This document shows positions 53,291 through 62,844 of a stretch of DNA of 64,000 nt, one piece after another. Source of the stretch: an uncultured Aquimarina sp. (GTDB lineage: Bacteria; Bacteroidota; Bacteroidia; Flavobacteriales; Flavobacteriaceae); contig CANLOW010000003.1 in the NCBI GenBank assembly GCA_947493035.1, forward strand, positions 186,001-250,000. The letters run 5' to 3'. Positions within the stretch are counted from its first letter, which is position 1; each line of letters starts with the position of its first letter. The position numbers were made by a program, and so were the translations under genes. The notes beneath the pieces are model-generated. The model saw nothing but the letters and a program-made list of their open reading frames with translations, searched no databases and was not told the DNA's origin.

Positions 53291-53538
53291 GATTTTAAAT
53301 TTTAGATTATTAAATATAGGTGCAAATATAAGCGTAAGTTCTGTCTATTAATTACTGCGAGAATCTTTAATTATTATTTAGCGATAAGTTAAAGTTATAG
53401 TCCATTGGCTTCAATATTAAATATTAAACCCAATGTTATGTATCGTAATTTATTACATTTGAAAACGTCTACTTCTAAACCTAAAATTTAAGATTTGTAC
53501 ACATATAGATTTTAAATCTTTAATACTGAATGAAACAT

Positions 53539-54258
53539 ATGAAACTAGATATACTTGCTTTTGGGGCACATCCTGATGATGTAGAATTATCTTGTGCAGG
53601 AACAATAGCTAAAGAGATTGCTAACGGAAAGAAAGTTGGAATCATAGATTTAACTCGTGGTGAGTTAGGCTCTCGCGGTTCTGCTGAAATTAGAGATATA
53701 GAAGCCGCTAATGCCGCTAAAATACTTGGTGTAAGTGTTAGGGAAAATTTAAAATTTAGAGATGGCTTTTTTATCAATGATGAAAATCACCAACTAGAAA
53801 TCATTAAAAAAATAAGACAATACCAACCTGAAATCGTATTATGTAATGCTATTGACGATCGACATATTGACCATGGAAAAGGAAGCAAACTAGTTTCCGA
53901 TGCTTGTTTTCTTAGTGGATTACTTCGTATTGAAACGAAAATAGACGGGAAATCACAAAAACAATGGAGGCCTAAACAGGTATATCATTATATTCAATGG
54001 AAAGATTTACAGCCAGATTTTGTTGTAGATATTTCTGGCTACATGGAAATCAAAGAAAAATCAGTTTTGGCATACACCACTCAGTTTTTTCAAGATGAAC
54101 ATTCTAATTTACCAAAAACCCCAATTTCTAATCTCAACTTCCTAGAAAGTGTCACTTATCGTGCTAAAGACCTTGGAAGATTAATCGGTGTTGATCATGC
54201 GGAAGGCTTTAATGTAGAACGCTACCCTGCTGTTGATTCTTTATTTGACTTAAAATAA
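53539..54258 (+). CDS. bshB1: Bacillithiol biosynthesis deacetylase BshB1
   Basis: 239 residues from ATG 53539 (MKLDILAFGAHPDDVELSC), the family's conserved start; an ATG three codons earlier is possible. The PIG-L/LmbE metal site is AHPDDVELSCAGT plus DRHIDHGKGSKL, and the C-terminal VDHAEGFNVER is BshB1-typical. It removes the acetyl group from GlcNAc-malate in bacillithiol synthesis, so the cell probably uses bacillithiol as its low-molecular-weight thiol. bshA and bshC are not in the window. It is divergent from the peroxiredoxin gene. Confidence 0.95.
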   Translation: MKLDILAFGAHPDDVELSCAGTIAKEIANGKKVGIIDLTRGELGSRGSAEIRDIEAANAAKILGVSVRENLKFRDGFFINDENHQLEIIKKIRQYQPEIVLCNAIDDRHIDHGKGSKLVSDACFLSGLLRIETKIDGKSQKQWRPKQVYHYIQWKDLQPDFVVDISGYMEIKEKSVLAYTTQFFQDEHSNLPKTPISNLNFLESVTYRAKDLGRLIGVDHAEGFNVERYPAVDSLFDLK

Positions 54259-54296
54259 ACTCATTAAAAAATAAATGTATTTTTTTTGCGTTTTTA

Positions 54297-54328
54297 TTTG
54301 GCAATTACACTAGTTTAATATATTTTTG
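54297..54328 (+). promoter_or_regulatory. Consensus promoter of tRNA-His
   Basis: TTTG (54297-54300), 20-bp spacer, TATTTTTG (54321-54328). The predicted start is within a few bases of 54335, just before the mature tRNA. Confidence 0.8.
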
Positions 54329-54343
54329 CCGTCCAATTAAATG

Positions 54344-54417
54344 GTGGTTGTAGCTCAGCTGGTTAGAGCGTCGGTTTGTGGTACCGAAAGTCGCCGGTTC
54401 GAACCCGGTCTTCCACC
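54344..54417 (+). tRNA. tRNA-His (GTG)
   Basis: A full cloverleaf. D arm starts TA-GCTC, the anticodon stem is TCGGT/ACCGA with loop TTGTGGT (anticodon GTG), and the T arm is GCCGG-TTCGAAC-CCGGT. A G at 54343 is the genomic position -1 typical of tRNA-His, opposite C73 (54417). CCA is not encoded. The acceptor stem pairs 1-72 to 4-69 and 7-66, but 5-68 and 6-67 read as T-T in my manual fold, which is unusual. The isolated tRNA has its own promoter and terminator. Confidence 0.95.
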
Positions 54418-54423
54418 CCTAAG

Positions 54424-54451
54424 AAGCGAAAGATTATATAATCTTTCGCTT
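54424..54451 (+). terminator. Rho-independent terminator of tRNA-His
   Basis: Stem aagcgaaagatta / taatctttcgctt (54424-54436, 54439-54451) followed by TTTTATTTTTG. It is also correctly placed to end the convergent PorP/SprF-like transcript. Confidence 0.92.
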
Positions 54452-54472
54452 TTTTATTTTTGTCTGTATTTA

Positions 54473-55495
54473 TTATCGAATTGCTGGGCAATAACAACTA
54501 AATCTTCCTTTCTTTTTACGCACCTTACAGTTAAAATTAGCCCCCAAGGTTATTTGATGGAATCCTTGATTTACGAAAACCTCACTATTACTCTGTGCTG
54601 TGTATGTATAAGCTACCATAAACTTCTGAAAATTAAGCCCCACAAACGGACTCCATTGCTTTAGCCCATCTAAACTCACCAAGCGATTACTTTGAGAAGA
54701 AACAAACTCTTGTTTATCTAAGGCTACCCTATACGAAACTCCTCCCCATAATTTCCCTAAAGGAAGATCATAATATAATTTAGCATTAAGATCAACAAAA
54801 GATTGATCTATCCCTAATCTATTACTATAAAGGAAAGAAGGTTCAATCGCAAATGGTTTATTTCTTACTTTATAGGTGTACCCTGCACTAATTAATATAT
54901 TTCGAATATTTACAGTTCTATCAATATCGGTATTAAATCCTTGATTTTTAAGAGCATTTTTAAGAGTTCCTATAAAATATAAATTATTAATATGGTAAGA
55001 CATCCCTAAATCCATATTAAACTCTAATTGATTATTCCTACTATCATTTATAATAGGATCATTGACATTATTAAAAGAGCTTCGATCTAAACTATACTGC
55101 AAAACACCTGGACTTATACCAAAAGACAAACGCTTCAATCTATTATCAGGTGATAAATTAATATGATAGGCATAAGTTAAGTATACTCCATTTTGAGAAG
55201 TGAACCCATTTCTATCAGTAAAACCATTTGCTCCAAAAGCAGAATTCACACTAAGCTTTGTATTATAAGCAGCTGTAAATAAACCAGGAGCATCTTCTAC
55301 GCCCCCCCAATTTTGCCTACCCGTTATTCTTACTTGACTACAATCCTTTGCTCCGGCCATGGAAGGGTGTATCAAATAATAGTTATCTGTAAGGTAATCT
55401 GTATATATAGGTAATCCTTCTTGGCTAAATATTTGACTAGAATAGAATATTACAAAAAAGAATACGCTTAGTTTTATTTTTATTGTAGTTATCAT
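54473..55495 (-). CDS. Type IX secretion membrane protein, PorP/SprF family
   Basis: 340 residues. A signal peptide (about 1-24) is followed by PIYTDYLTDNYYLIHPSMAGA, the PorP/SprF signature, then a beta-barrel of aromatic strands (FGISPGVLQYSLDRSSF, LGMSYHINNLYFIGTLKNAL, GGVSYRVALDK). The C-terminus KVRKKKGRFSCYCPAIR is unusual for the family, which mostly ends in an aromatic strand. PorP/SprF proteins sit in the outer membrane and are paired with a particular secreted cargo carrying the CHU_C sorting domain; that cargo is the gene just upstream (5-bp gap). The two form an operon. Confidence 0.92.
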   Translation of the reverse strand: MITTIKIKLSVFFFVIFYSSQIFSQEGLPIYTDYLTDNYYLIHPSMAGAKDCSQVRITGRQNWGGVEDAPGLFTAAYNTKLSVNSAFGANGFTDRNGFTSQNGVYLTYAYHINLSPDNRLKRLSFGISPGVLQYSLDRSSFNNVNDPIINDSRNNQLEFNMDLGMSYHINNLYFIGTLKNALKNQGFNTDIDRTVNIRNILISAGYTYKVRNKPFAIEPSFLYSNRLGIDQSFVDLNAKLYYDLPLGKLWGGVSYRVALDKQEFVSSQSNRLVSLDGLKQWSPFVGLNFQKFMVAYTYTAQSNSEVFVNQGFHQITLGANFNCKVRKKKGRFSCYCPAIR

Positions 55496-55500
55496 AAAAA

Positions 55501-58500
55501 TTATCTTCTTAAAGTGAAATGACTTCTAAATTCTCCTCCATTAGAGTTCTCTTTTACCAAAAACCAATAATCATTAGCAGGCAAAAGCTTCCCTCTATAC
55601 TTACCATCAAACCCTTCACTATTTTTAGGATCAAACTGCTGAAGTATTCTTCCATATCTATCAAAAACAAAAACTTCAAGTTCCATATCTTGTAATCTTG
55701 TATCCTCTATAATCAAATTCCAAGTATCATTAATACCATCACCATTAGGGGTGAAAAATGGATTAAACCCAACTAAGAAAAAACTAATTTCATCTTGCAA
55801 ACCACAAGTATTGTCTGTTACCGTTACTGTATAACCTCCAGGTTTTAAATCGACAAACACATCATCCATTTGATTTAATGTCTCTCCTGTTACACTATTT
55901 ACTAATTCATAACTCAAAATACCGTCTCCAGTAGTATTCACTGTAACAGTAAAATTATCAGACAATAATACATCACCTGTATCTACTGTTATATCACCTA
56001 AACCTAAGGTAGTATCTATCGTTATAGAAGCCTCTCTAGGACACTTGAAAGGAACTCCCGACTCTATATATGTTAATGTATATGTACCGGGCTCAGTCGC
56101 CGTAATATTTGGAGTCGTAAAAGGTAGCGCACTACCATTAGCACTCCAGTTAAAGCTAAAATCAGTAGCTGGAAGTCCTGATAAAATCTGTACTTCACTA
56201 CCTGAGATAGGAATACCATTATTATCTATACACAATGATCCGTTTGTTATTAAATCAACGGGAGTAGAACTAGGGGCAACAAAACTTTCACTATCCGAGC
56301 ACCCACCTCTATTCTCATAAGTAACTGTTAATCCTTGATCTATCGGTATACCTGAAATTATTTGTAACACATTATCAATTACTGGTGCCGAAGGCACAAC
56401 TGATATAGAACCTGTACCCGTAGTTGTATAACCTACACTATAAGTACCTGCTGTAAGGTCACAAACAAAAGAACCTGGTATTAAATCTATTGTAGGCGTA
56501 GGGACAATAGTTATTTGTACGGTAGAGACACTACTACATGTAGTAATCACCCCTAAAGACGAAGTGGCTGTTTCTGTAATCGTATAAGTATATACACCAG
56601 AGGCAGCTATACTCGGGTTGATGGCAGCAGCATCTCCTACTCCAATTCCAAAACCATTCGGGTCCTCCCAATTCCCTGTATTATCAGGTGTCCCTCCTAA
56701 TAAATTTAGAAGTATTACCGGATTTGTCTCTATTATACAAAATTCTTGATCTACACCATTACTACCTGCATCAGGCGCTATTTGATTTATAATTATAGTT
56801 GCTTCATCTGCACAATTTCCAGCACCCACCCTGTAAGTATAAATACCAAAGGGATTTGTTGTAATAGAAGCTGGATCAAACATTACATCTTCATCGGTAC
56901 TAAAAGTGGTATCATCTGGACCTATCCAAACACCGCCTGCAGTAGGACGTGTCGAAAAATTCGATATTATAGCAAAAGGAGTCGTATCGTCAGCACAAAT
57001 ATTGACAGTTTCATTTGATACTCCAAGTGCTGGTGCTGCGGTTTTATCAAGAACAATAGTCCCTATTCTATCTGAGCAACCTAGTATATTTGGCCTTAGA
57101 GTGTAAGTATAAGTAACAGGGTAAGCATTAAAGGTAGCAGGAGGATCGAAAGTTCCTAGATCTCCTCCACTAAGCGCAGGTGCACCTGTAGAACCTGTCC
57201 AAATACCCCCATTAATATTAATTCCAAAAAAGGAACTTGTACTAGTAGTCACATCAAAACTTGATAATAAATCTATTGGAGTAGTTTCTCCACAAATATC
57301 AATTTCAACCATATCATTTACCATTTTCAGCTCTTCTCTGAAATCAGGTTCGTCATTAGCACTTCCATCTGTATCGTATATATTCGGAAAATTTCTAGCT
57401 AATACCCCCCTATTGGTAGGGTTTGTAATATATGCATCGATAGGAGGCAGACTACTAATACTTAAAGGATTATCCCTAAACGTATCGAAAGCATCATCTA
57501 ATCCATCTTGATCTACATCAGTAAGAGCTGGAGCAATATCTGAAATACCATCACCATCTATATCGAATGCTTCAATCATATCTGACAAACAATCACCATC
57601 TATGTTTCCTGTTAAATAATCTGGATTAGTACCATTTGTCATAATAGGCGTAAGCCCCTTAACCCCATTACCCAAAGGATCTTCATAAGCATCATCTAAA
57701 CCATCACCATCCGAATCGACCCCACTAGGTGCTATATAATTAAAGGTACCTTGTGCTTCTATATTATCTGGTATTCCATCATTATCACTATCAATATCAA
57801 GAAAATTTGGTAAACCATCAGTATCTGAATTTAAAACACCTCCTTCAACTTCATCTAAAATACCATCGTTATCACTATCAATATCCATAAAATTAGGAAT
57901 ACCATCTCTATCAAAATCACAACTTAATGGAGAAACACGTATATTATCAATACCAATATCATTTCCTCCATCTTTTAAGCTTTGTGAATTTGTTAATACC
58001 ACACTAACAGTCCCTGTTGCTGGAGGGACGAACTCTAATTCTATAGGCACCCATATATCATTATTTAAAACCCCTTGAGACTGAGAGTTTATTGGCGTAA
58101 CTATAGGAATGCCTCCCTGAAGTATATCTAATCTTAATCTAGGAATATTATTTCGATCACAACCCTGGTTTAAATCTTCACACAAGCCTACCATATCAAT
58201 ACGAAATACATATCGAACACCAGCCATTACATTGACATTATCCAGTCTGTAAACTTCATCTCCGTTGGCAGGCTCTATATTGATAGCTAAGTATCTACCA
58301 TCAGTGGTATTATCACCATCCCAGTCATTATTGGCATTAGTAGCTATAAATGAAGTAATAAAAGGCCTTCCTGTATTAAAAAAGGTAGATGTTGCTACAG
58401 CGTACTCACCATCAAGTGGAGGTAGATTAACAAAATTATAGTTAGAATTTACGTTTGGATCACTTAATGCTGTCATTTCAGGTAAAGGTCCCATTACAGT

Positions 58501-58680
58501 TCCAAAATCAATATCGGTTATTGGGGTAGATTCTGTTTGGTTAATTCCAAAAAGAGCACAGGTACCTGCCTCATCAGCATCTGAAATACCATCACCATCA
58601 AAATCGGGGGGAGTTTGAGCATTACTCGCCAAACAAATAAACAAGAGTAATTTAAATGTGAATTTTGAGCGTTTTATCAC
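55501..58680 (-). CDS. Large cell-surface protein with type IX secretion (type B) C-terminal sorting domain
   Basis: 1059 residues. Signal peptide at 1-21; an Asp-rich calcium-binding TSP3-like motif ([14 protein letters not shown]) near 25-38; a carbohydrate-binding-like beta-sandwich (about 45-250); a block of TSP3 repeats (about 255-400, [24 protein letters not shown]); Ig/PKD-like repeats (about 455-960); and the CHU_C gliding-motility C-terminal domain (about 970-1059), with [14 protein letters not shown] and FDRYGRIL. It is exported through the SecYEG and type IX systems, probably as a calcium-stabilised surface adhesin or matrix protein. PorP/SprF follows as its dedicated partner. Confidence 0.93.
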   Translation of the reverse strand: MIKRSKFTFKLLLFICLASNAQTPPDFDGDGISDADEAGTCALFGINQTESTPITDIDFGTVMGPLPEMTALSDPNVNSNYNFVNLPPLDGEYAVATSTFFNTGRPFITSFIATNANNDWDGDNTTDGRYLAINIEPANGDEVYRLDNVNVMAGVRYVFRIDMVGLCEDLNQGCDRNNIPRLRLDILQGGIPIVTPINSQSQGVLNNDIWVPIELEFVPPATGTVSVVLTNSQSLKDGGNDIGIDNIRVSPLSCDFDRDGIPNFMDIDSDNDGILDEVEGGVLNSDTDGLPNFLDIDSDNDGIPDNIEAQGTFNYIAPSGVDSDGDGLDDAYEDPLGNGVKGLTPIMTNGTNPDYLTGNIDGDCLSDMIEAFDIDGDGISDIAPALTDVDQDGLDDAFDTFRDNPLSISSLPPIDAYITNPTNRGVLARNFPNIYDTDGSANDEPDFREELKMVNDMVEIDICGETTPIDLLSSFDVTTSTSSFFGININGGIWTGSTGAPALSGGDLGTFDPPATFNAYPVTYTYTLRPNILGCSDRIGTIVLDKTAAPALGVSNETVNICADDTTPFAIISNFSTRPTAGGVWIGPDDTTFSTDEDVMFDPASITTNPFGIYTYRVGAGNCADEATIIINQIAPDAGSNGVDQEFCIIETNPVILLNLLGGTPDNTGNWEDPNGFGIGVGDAAAINPSIAASGVYTYTITETATSSLGVITTCSSVSTVQITIVPTPTIDLIPGSFVCDLTAGTYSVGYTTTGTGSISVVPSAPVIDNVLQIISGIPIDQGLTVTYENRGGCSDSESFVAPSSTPVDLITNGSLCIDNNGIPISGSEVQILSGLPATDFSFNWSANGSALPFTTPNITATEPGTYTLTYIESGVPFKCPREASITIDTTLGLGDITVDTGDVLLSDNFTVTVNTTGDGILSYELVNSVTGETLNQMDDVFVDLKPGGYTVTVTDNTCGLQDEISFFLVGFNPFFTPNGDGINDTWNLIIEDTRLQDMELEVFVFDRYGRILQQFDPKNSEGFDGKYRGKLLPANDYWFLVKENSNGGEFRSHFTLRR

Positions 58681-58893
58681 GATCTAGTAAGTTATAGTTA
58701 GTAAGAGTTTTTTAAACATAACTAAGAAAATAGCAAAACAGTATACTCACATACCACTTTTAGCCTAAAAACACATATAACTAACAAATGACACAAAAAA
58801 AACATAATACACTGATTTTAAGAGATTTTTCCTACATACTATTTTTAATAATTTCTAACTGTTTTTTGATTTAACTAAACCTTAGCTTTTTGA

Positions 58894-58901
58894 TATCTTT
58901 G
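58894..58901 (+). promoter_or_regulatory. Bacteroidota -7 box upstream of purM
   Basis: TATCTTTG matches TAnnTTTG, 23 bp before the purM ATG. The -33 TTTG is not at optimal spacing (nearest about 25 bp away). Confidence 0.55.
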
Positions 58902-58924
58902 TACTCTAGACATTTTCTAAAATT

Positions 58925-60106
58925 ATGAGTCAAGAAGTAAGTAAGAGATATGCACAAAGAGGTGTTTCTGCCTCCAAAGGAGAGGTACACGCTGCCATAA
59001 AGAATATAGACAAAGGATTATTTCCTAAGGCTTTTTGTAAGATAGTACCTGATTACCTCACTGGTAGTGAAGACCATTGCTTAGTAATGCATGCGGATGG
59101 TGCTGGAACAAAATCTTCTTTGGCTTATATGTACTGGAAAGAGACTGGAGATATTTCTGTTTGGAAAGGGATAGCACAAGACGCTTTAATCATGAATATT
59201 GATGATTTGCTATGCGTAGGAGCCACTGATAACATCACACTTTCGTCGACTATTGGTCGAAATAAAAATTTGATTCCTGGTGAAGTTATCGCTGCTTTAA
59301 TCAATGGTACGGAAGAATTATTAGAGGATTTAAAATCTCATGGAGTAACTATTCACTCTACAGGTGGCGAAACCGCTGATGTAGGTGATTTAGTTAGAAC
59401 TATCATTGTAGATTCGACTGTAACTGCTCGTATGAAACTATCTCAGGTAATCGATAATGCTAATATCAAAGCTGGAGATGTTATTGTTGGATTAGCATCT
59501 TTTGGACAAGCTAGCTATGAAAAAGAATATAATGGCGGAATGGGAAGTAATGGTCTAACTTCTGCTCGCCATGATGTTTTTGATAAATACTTAGCAGAAA
59601 AGTACCCTGAAAGCTTTGATCCTTCTGTTCCTGAAGATCTCGTATACTCTGGAAAAACAAAACTTACTGATACTATTGAAGGCTCTCCTATTGATGCAGG
59701 GAAACTAGTCTTATCCCCTACTCGTACTTACGCCCCAATTATCAAAAAGATTTTAGAAAAATACAATAGTGACACTATTCATGGTATGGTACATTGTAGT
59801 GGTGGAGCACAAACTAAAATTTTACATTTTATTAGTGAAAATCATATTATCAAGGATAATTTATTCCCTATCCCTCCCTTGTTTAAATTAATACAGGAAA
59901 ATTCGGGCACCGACTGGAAGGAAATGTATCAAGTTTTCAATATGGGACATCGTATGGAATTATATGTTTCTCCTGAAATCGCTGAAGAAATCATTGAAAT
60001 TTCTAAATCCTTTAATGTCGATGCTCAGATAGTAGGTCGTGTTGAAGCTGCAAAAGATAAAAAACTAACTATATCTAGTGACAAAGGTACTTTCGAGTAT
60101 AACTAG
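58925..60106 (+). CDS. purM: Phosphoribosylformylglycinamidine cyclo-ligase (AIR synthase)
   Basis: 393 residues, longer than the about 345-residue enterobacterial PurM but the usual Bacteroidota length. The N-terminal ATP-binding domain has VMHADGAGTKSSLAY and LIMNIDDLLCVGATDNITLSSTIGR; HSTGGETADVGDLVRTI and the C-terminal domain VFNMGHRMELYV follow. It converts FGAM to AIR with ATP in purine synthesis. It is a single gene with its own -7 box and a strong terminator at 60133. Confidence 0.95.
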   Translation: MSQEVSKRYAQRGVSASKGEVHAAIKNIDKGLFPKAFCKIVPDYLTGSEDHCLVMHADGAGTKSSLAYMYWKETGDISVWKGIAQDALIMNIDDLLCVGATDNITLSSTIGRNKNLIPGEVIAALINGTEELLEDLKSHGVTIHSTGGETADVGDLVRTIIVDSTVTARMKLSQVIDNANIKAGDVIVGLASFGQASYEKEYNGGMGSNGLTSARHDVFDKYLAEKYPESFDPSVPEDLVYSGKTKLTDTIEGSPIDAGKLVLSPTRTYAPIIKKILEKYNSDTIHGMVHCSGGAQTKILHFISENHIIKDNLFPIPPLFKLIQENSGTDWKEMYQVFNMGHRMELYVSPEIAEEIIEISKSFNVDAQIVGRVEAAKDKKLTISSDKGTFEYN

Positions 60107-60132
60107 TCATATCATAGTTAAGGACATAAAAT

Positions 60133-60166
60133 AATAAAAGCTATTCTCCTCAGAATAGCTTTTATT
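60133..60166. terminator. Bidirectional rho-independent terminator
   Basis: Perfect 15-bp stem (60133-60147 with 60152-60166) and 4-nt loop with A/T runs on both sides, between the convergent purM and DsbA-family genes. Confidence 0.9.
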
Positions 60167-60204
60167 ATTTTGTAATGTTATTAGAACTTATAACAAACTA
60201 TTGA

Positions 60205-60936
60205 CTAACAACAACCTCCTCCAGGGGTACAACTATTTTGTTGTTCTTGCTGTTGTTTTCTCAATTCAGCAGCTTCTTCAGGATTTTTCCAGTCAAAATA
60301 AGCCGTCGCCAAGGCTTGAGAAAAATAAGTTTCGCTTTGAGCGCCTGAAACAGCAAATTTTCTATTCAACACAAAAAATGGTACTCCTGAAACCCCTATT
60401 TGTCTAGCTTCTTGAATATCAAAATTAATAGCTGGTGTAAATCTATCATTAGACAGCGCTAACTTGATTGTTTCTTTTTCTATACCAACTTCTGCCCCTA
60501 AACGAAATAATGTCTCTAAGTCATCTACATTTTCTCCTTCTTCAAAGTAAGCCTTAAATAAGCGTTCTTTCATTTCATTTTGAAGCCCTTTTTTTTCTGC
60601 TAAATGTATCAATTCATGAGATTTCTTTGTGTTAGCTACAACAACCTTCTCCCATTCAAAGTTTAATTTAGCATCTGACGCTAAACTAGCAGCACTAGTC
60701 ATCAGTTGTTCTGCTTGAGCCTCGGTGATTCCTTTATTATCGATTAAGAAATCTTTAATATCAATATTTTTATTAGTTTCAAGATTTGGGTAAAGATCAA
60801 AGCTTTTCCATAAAACCTCTATATCACCTTTATTCTCAAATTGATTTAAAGCATTTTCAAATCGTCTTTTCCCTATGTAGCAAAATGGGCACATTACATC
60901 ACTCCAAATTTCTACTTTCAATTTTTCCGTGGTCAT
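60205..60936 (-). CDS. DsbA-family (FrnE-like) thiol oxidoreductase with Cys-rich tail
   Basis: 243 residues. The thioredoxin-fold active site CPFCYIGKRRF lies at about 16-26, a helical insert follows, and the cis-Pro loop is in IGVSGVPFFVLNRKFAVSGA. There is no signal peptide, so it is a cytoplasmic FrnE-like protein. The C-terminus ends in a Gln-rich stretch and CTPGGGCC, three cysteines in a flexible tail that could bind metal or act as an extra redox pair. Its ATG overlaps the stop codon of the Crp/Fnr regulator gene, so the two are coexpressed, probably in redox or stress response. Confidence 0.92.
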   Translation of the reverse strand: MTTEKLKVEIWSDVMCPFCYIGKRRFENALNQFENKGDIEVLWKSFDLYPNLETNKNIDIKDFLIDNKGITEAQAEQLMTSAASLASDAKLNFEWEKVVVANTKKSHELIHLAEKKGLQNEMKERLFKAYFEEGENVDDLETLFRLGAEVGIEKETIKLALSNDRFTPAINFDIQEARQIGVSGVPFFVLNRKFAVSGAQSETYFSQALATAYFDWKNPEEAAELRKQQQEQQNSCTPGGGCC

Positions 60937-61604
60937 TAACTTGTTTTTATTACAATCTGTTTTCGAGAGAAATCTAATAAATTATCTTGTTTTAATTCAT
61001 TCATCAAGATATTTAAAGTGGGTCTCGAAGTAGCAATCAAGGTAGCAATATCTTTTTGCGTATAAGGGTGCTTTATGATTTTATTTCCCGTATCAGGACA
61101 ACAATAACCATAATCTTCATTTAACTCATCCAAAAACTCTAACAACCTAGTTTTAGTATCCTTAAATAAAAGCACCTTCAAATGGCGTTCTAGTTTTTTT
61201 ATCCTACCTCCTAAAATTTTATACACCTTTAGACTAAAGGTTTTATTCTTACGCATTAAATCATGAAGTGTATCGCACTCCACTGGACAAACCGAAGTAT
61301 TATTTTCAATTACCTGAGCAAATTCTGTACGTTCTTCAATACCATAAATGGCCTTCTCTCCAAATAACTCCCCTTTAGTTAAAATTGCTTTAACTACTTC
61401 ATCTCCTTCTTCATTATAGTAGCCTATTTTTACTTTTCCATTAGCAATCAAATAGACTTTTCGAGCAGTGTCTTTTTCAAAGTAAACGTAATCTTTACTT
61501 TTGTATTGATCATAGTTGTGTTCGTCCTTCATATACCCTTTAAATTTATGAGGACAAAGCAGTGAAAATAGGTTTGTCTTTTCGCTATACCATATAGATT
61601 CCAT
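60936..61604 (-). CDS. Crp/Fnr-family transcriptional regulator
   Basis: 222 residues from ATG 61602-61604 (MESIWYSEKTN). The frame opens 17 codons earlier, but that segment does not look like the family. A cNMP-binding beta-roll (about 30-125, with ANGKVKIGYYNEEGDEVV and LTKGELFGEKAIYG) leads to a winged helix-turn-helix (about 180-215, TQKDIATLIATSRPTLNILMNELK). Several cysteines (LLCPHKF, VCPVECD, YGYCCPDTG) are spread through it; a redox or Fe-S sensing role is possible but the Fnr spacing is not present. It overlaps the DsbA-family gene by one base. Confidence 0.9.
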   Translation of the reverse strand: MESIWYSEKTNLFSLLCPHKFKGYMKDEHNYDQYKSKDYVYFEKDTARKVYLIANGKVKIGYYNEEGDEVVKAILTKGELFGEKAIYGIEERTEFAQVIENNTSVCPVECDTLHDLMRKNKTFSLKVYKILGGRIKKLERHLKVLLFKDTKTRLLEFLDELNEDYGYCCPDTGNKIIKHPYTQKDIATLIATSRPTLNILMNELKQDNLLDFSRKQIVIKTS

Positions 61605-61751
61605 ATTTACACTATTTAAGCTTGTATGTATAGGTCGTACAACGTAACTAAACATTACATTATTATATTAAATATTAAAACAGTAACTACTGTAGATTCA
61701 ACAATTAAATGATATTTTTGTTTGACAACGAAAATGATCGAATTTGAACTT

Positions 61752-62645
61752 ATGAAGTTGAAATATATTCCATTCCTTATAATAGTTACTGTTTTATCTA
61801 CGTGGATTTACACTACATCATTCACACAAGTACCTGAAGTACAACCCAAAACAGATTACAATGTTTATGCACTTGAAACCCCTCAATATCTAGACTTTGC
61901 AGGAGAAGCACTTCCCTTAAACCAACAAGATATAAGAGAACGTATTGACAGAGAATTACTGGTTAACACTTATTGGCAATCTAATGGACTCTTGATGATC
62001 AAACGATCACATAAATTTTTTCCTATTATAGAACCTATTTTAGAGAAATATGGAATTCCTAACGATTTTAAATATCTTGCTCTTATCGAAAGTGGTCTTA
62101 CAAACGTTACATCGAGAGCTGGTGCGACTGGTTTTTGGCAAATCTTGAAGCAAACAGGTAAAGAACTTGGGTTGGAAGTGAATGAAAATGTAGATGAGCG
62201 TTATCATGTTGAAAAATCTACTGAGGCTGCTTGTCGATATTTATTACAATCTAAAAAAAGGTTTGGTAGTTGGACTTTAGCTGCTGCTGCATACAATGCA
62301 GGAAATGGGCGTATTTCTCAAAGATTAGAAGAACAACAAGCTTCTAATTATTATGATTTACTATTAAATCAAGAAACTGGTCGATATGTTTTCCGTATTG
62401 TAGCTGTAAAACATATTCTAAGTAATTCCTATGCTTTTGGTTTTAATTTTGAAGACAAACATCTTTACAACTTAAAAGAAACCTATAAAATACCTATAGA
62501 TACAGCAATTACAGACATTGTAAGCTTTGCAAAACACTATAATCTATCTTATAAAGAGTTTAAAATTTACAATCCTTGGTTAAGAGAAAGACATCTTAAT
62601 AATAAATCTCGAAAGCAATATATTATCCAAATTCCAAAGAATTAA
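61752..62645 (+). CDS. MltD-like lytic transglycosylase with C-terminal LysM-like segment
   Basis: 297 residues from ATG 61752, giving a normal signal sequence (MKLKYIPFLIIVTVLSTWIY). A -7 box (TATTTTTG, 61713-61720) predicts transcription near 61727, so the alternatives at 61734 or TTG 61722 would have almost no leader. The SLT domain has the catalytic Glu in YLALIESGLTN, then SRAGATGFWQI and AAAYNAGNGRI. The C-terminal 45 residues (IVSFAKHYNLSYKEFKIYNPWL) look like one LysM motif. It cleaves peptidoglycan glycan strands in the periplasm. Divergent from the Crp/Fnr gene. Confidence 0.9.
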   Translation: MKLKYIPFLIIVTVLSTWIYTTSFTQVPEVQPKTDYNVYALETPQYLDFAGEALPLNQQDIRERIDRELLVNTYWQSNGLLMIKRSHKFFPIIEPILEKYGIPNDFKYLALIESGLTNVTSRAGATGFWQILKQTGKELGLEVNENVDERYHVEKSTEAACRYLLQSKKRFGSWTLAAAAYNAGNGRISQRLEEQQASNYYDLLLNQETGRYVFRIVAVKHILSNSYAFGFNFEDKHLYNLKETYKIPIDTAITDIVSFAKHYNLSYKEFKIYNPWLRERHLNNKSRKQYIIQIPKN

Positions 62646-62807
62646 TTCATTAGATATAACTCTAATTGAATCAACCCTTACAACAGCTTAGTTTATTATT
62701 ATAATTGAAATAACTAAAAACTAAGGTATACTTGAATTGAGATTATAATCTACCACCTCAATGCTAGCATATGAGTTATTAGCTAAAAATTACTTTCATT
62801 AAAATGC

Positions 62808-62833
62808 GAGGCAAACCTTAGGGAATTCGCCTC
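62808..62833 (-). terminator. Terminator of metF
   Basis: 8-bp stem with one wobble (gaggcaaa 62808-62815, ttcgcctc 62826-62833), followed on the minus strand by a short T-run; 12 bp after the metF stop codon. Confidence 0.65.
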
Positions 62834-62844
62834 ATAATATGGGA

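Noticed and set aside
54341..54664. 107-codon plus-strand ORF beginning at the tRNA-His gene
   Set aside because: It reads through the tRNA, its terminator and the antisense of the PorP/SprF-like gene; its translation has no protein-like pattern.
57480..57960. Direct-repeat array suggesting CRISPR
   Set aside because: The repeats are coding, degenerate and in frame with Asp-rich TSP3 motifs; there are no constant repeats with unique spacers.
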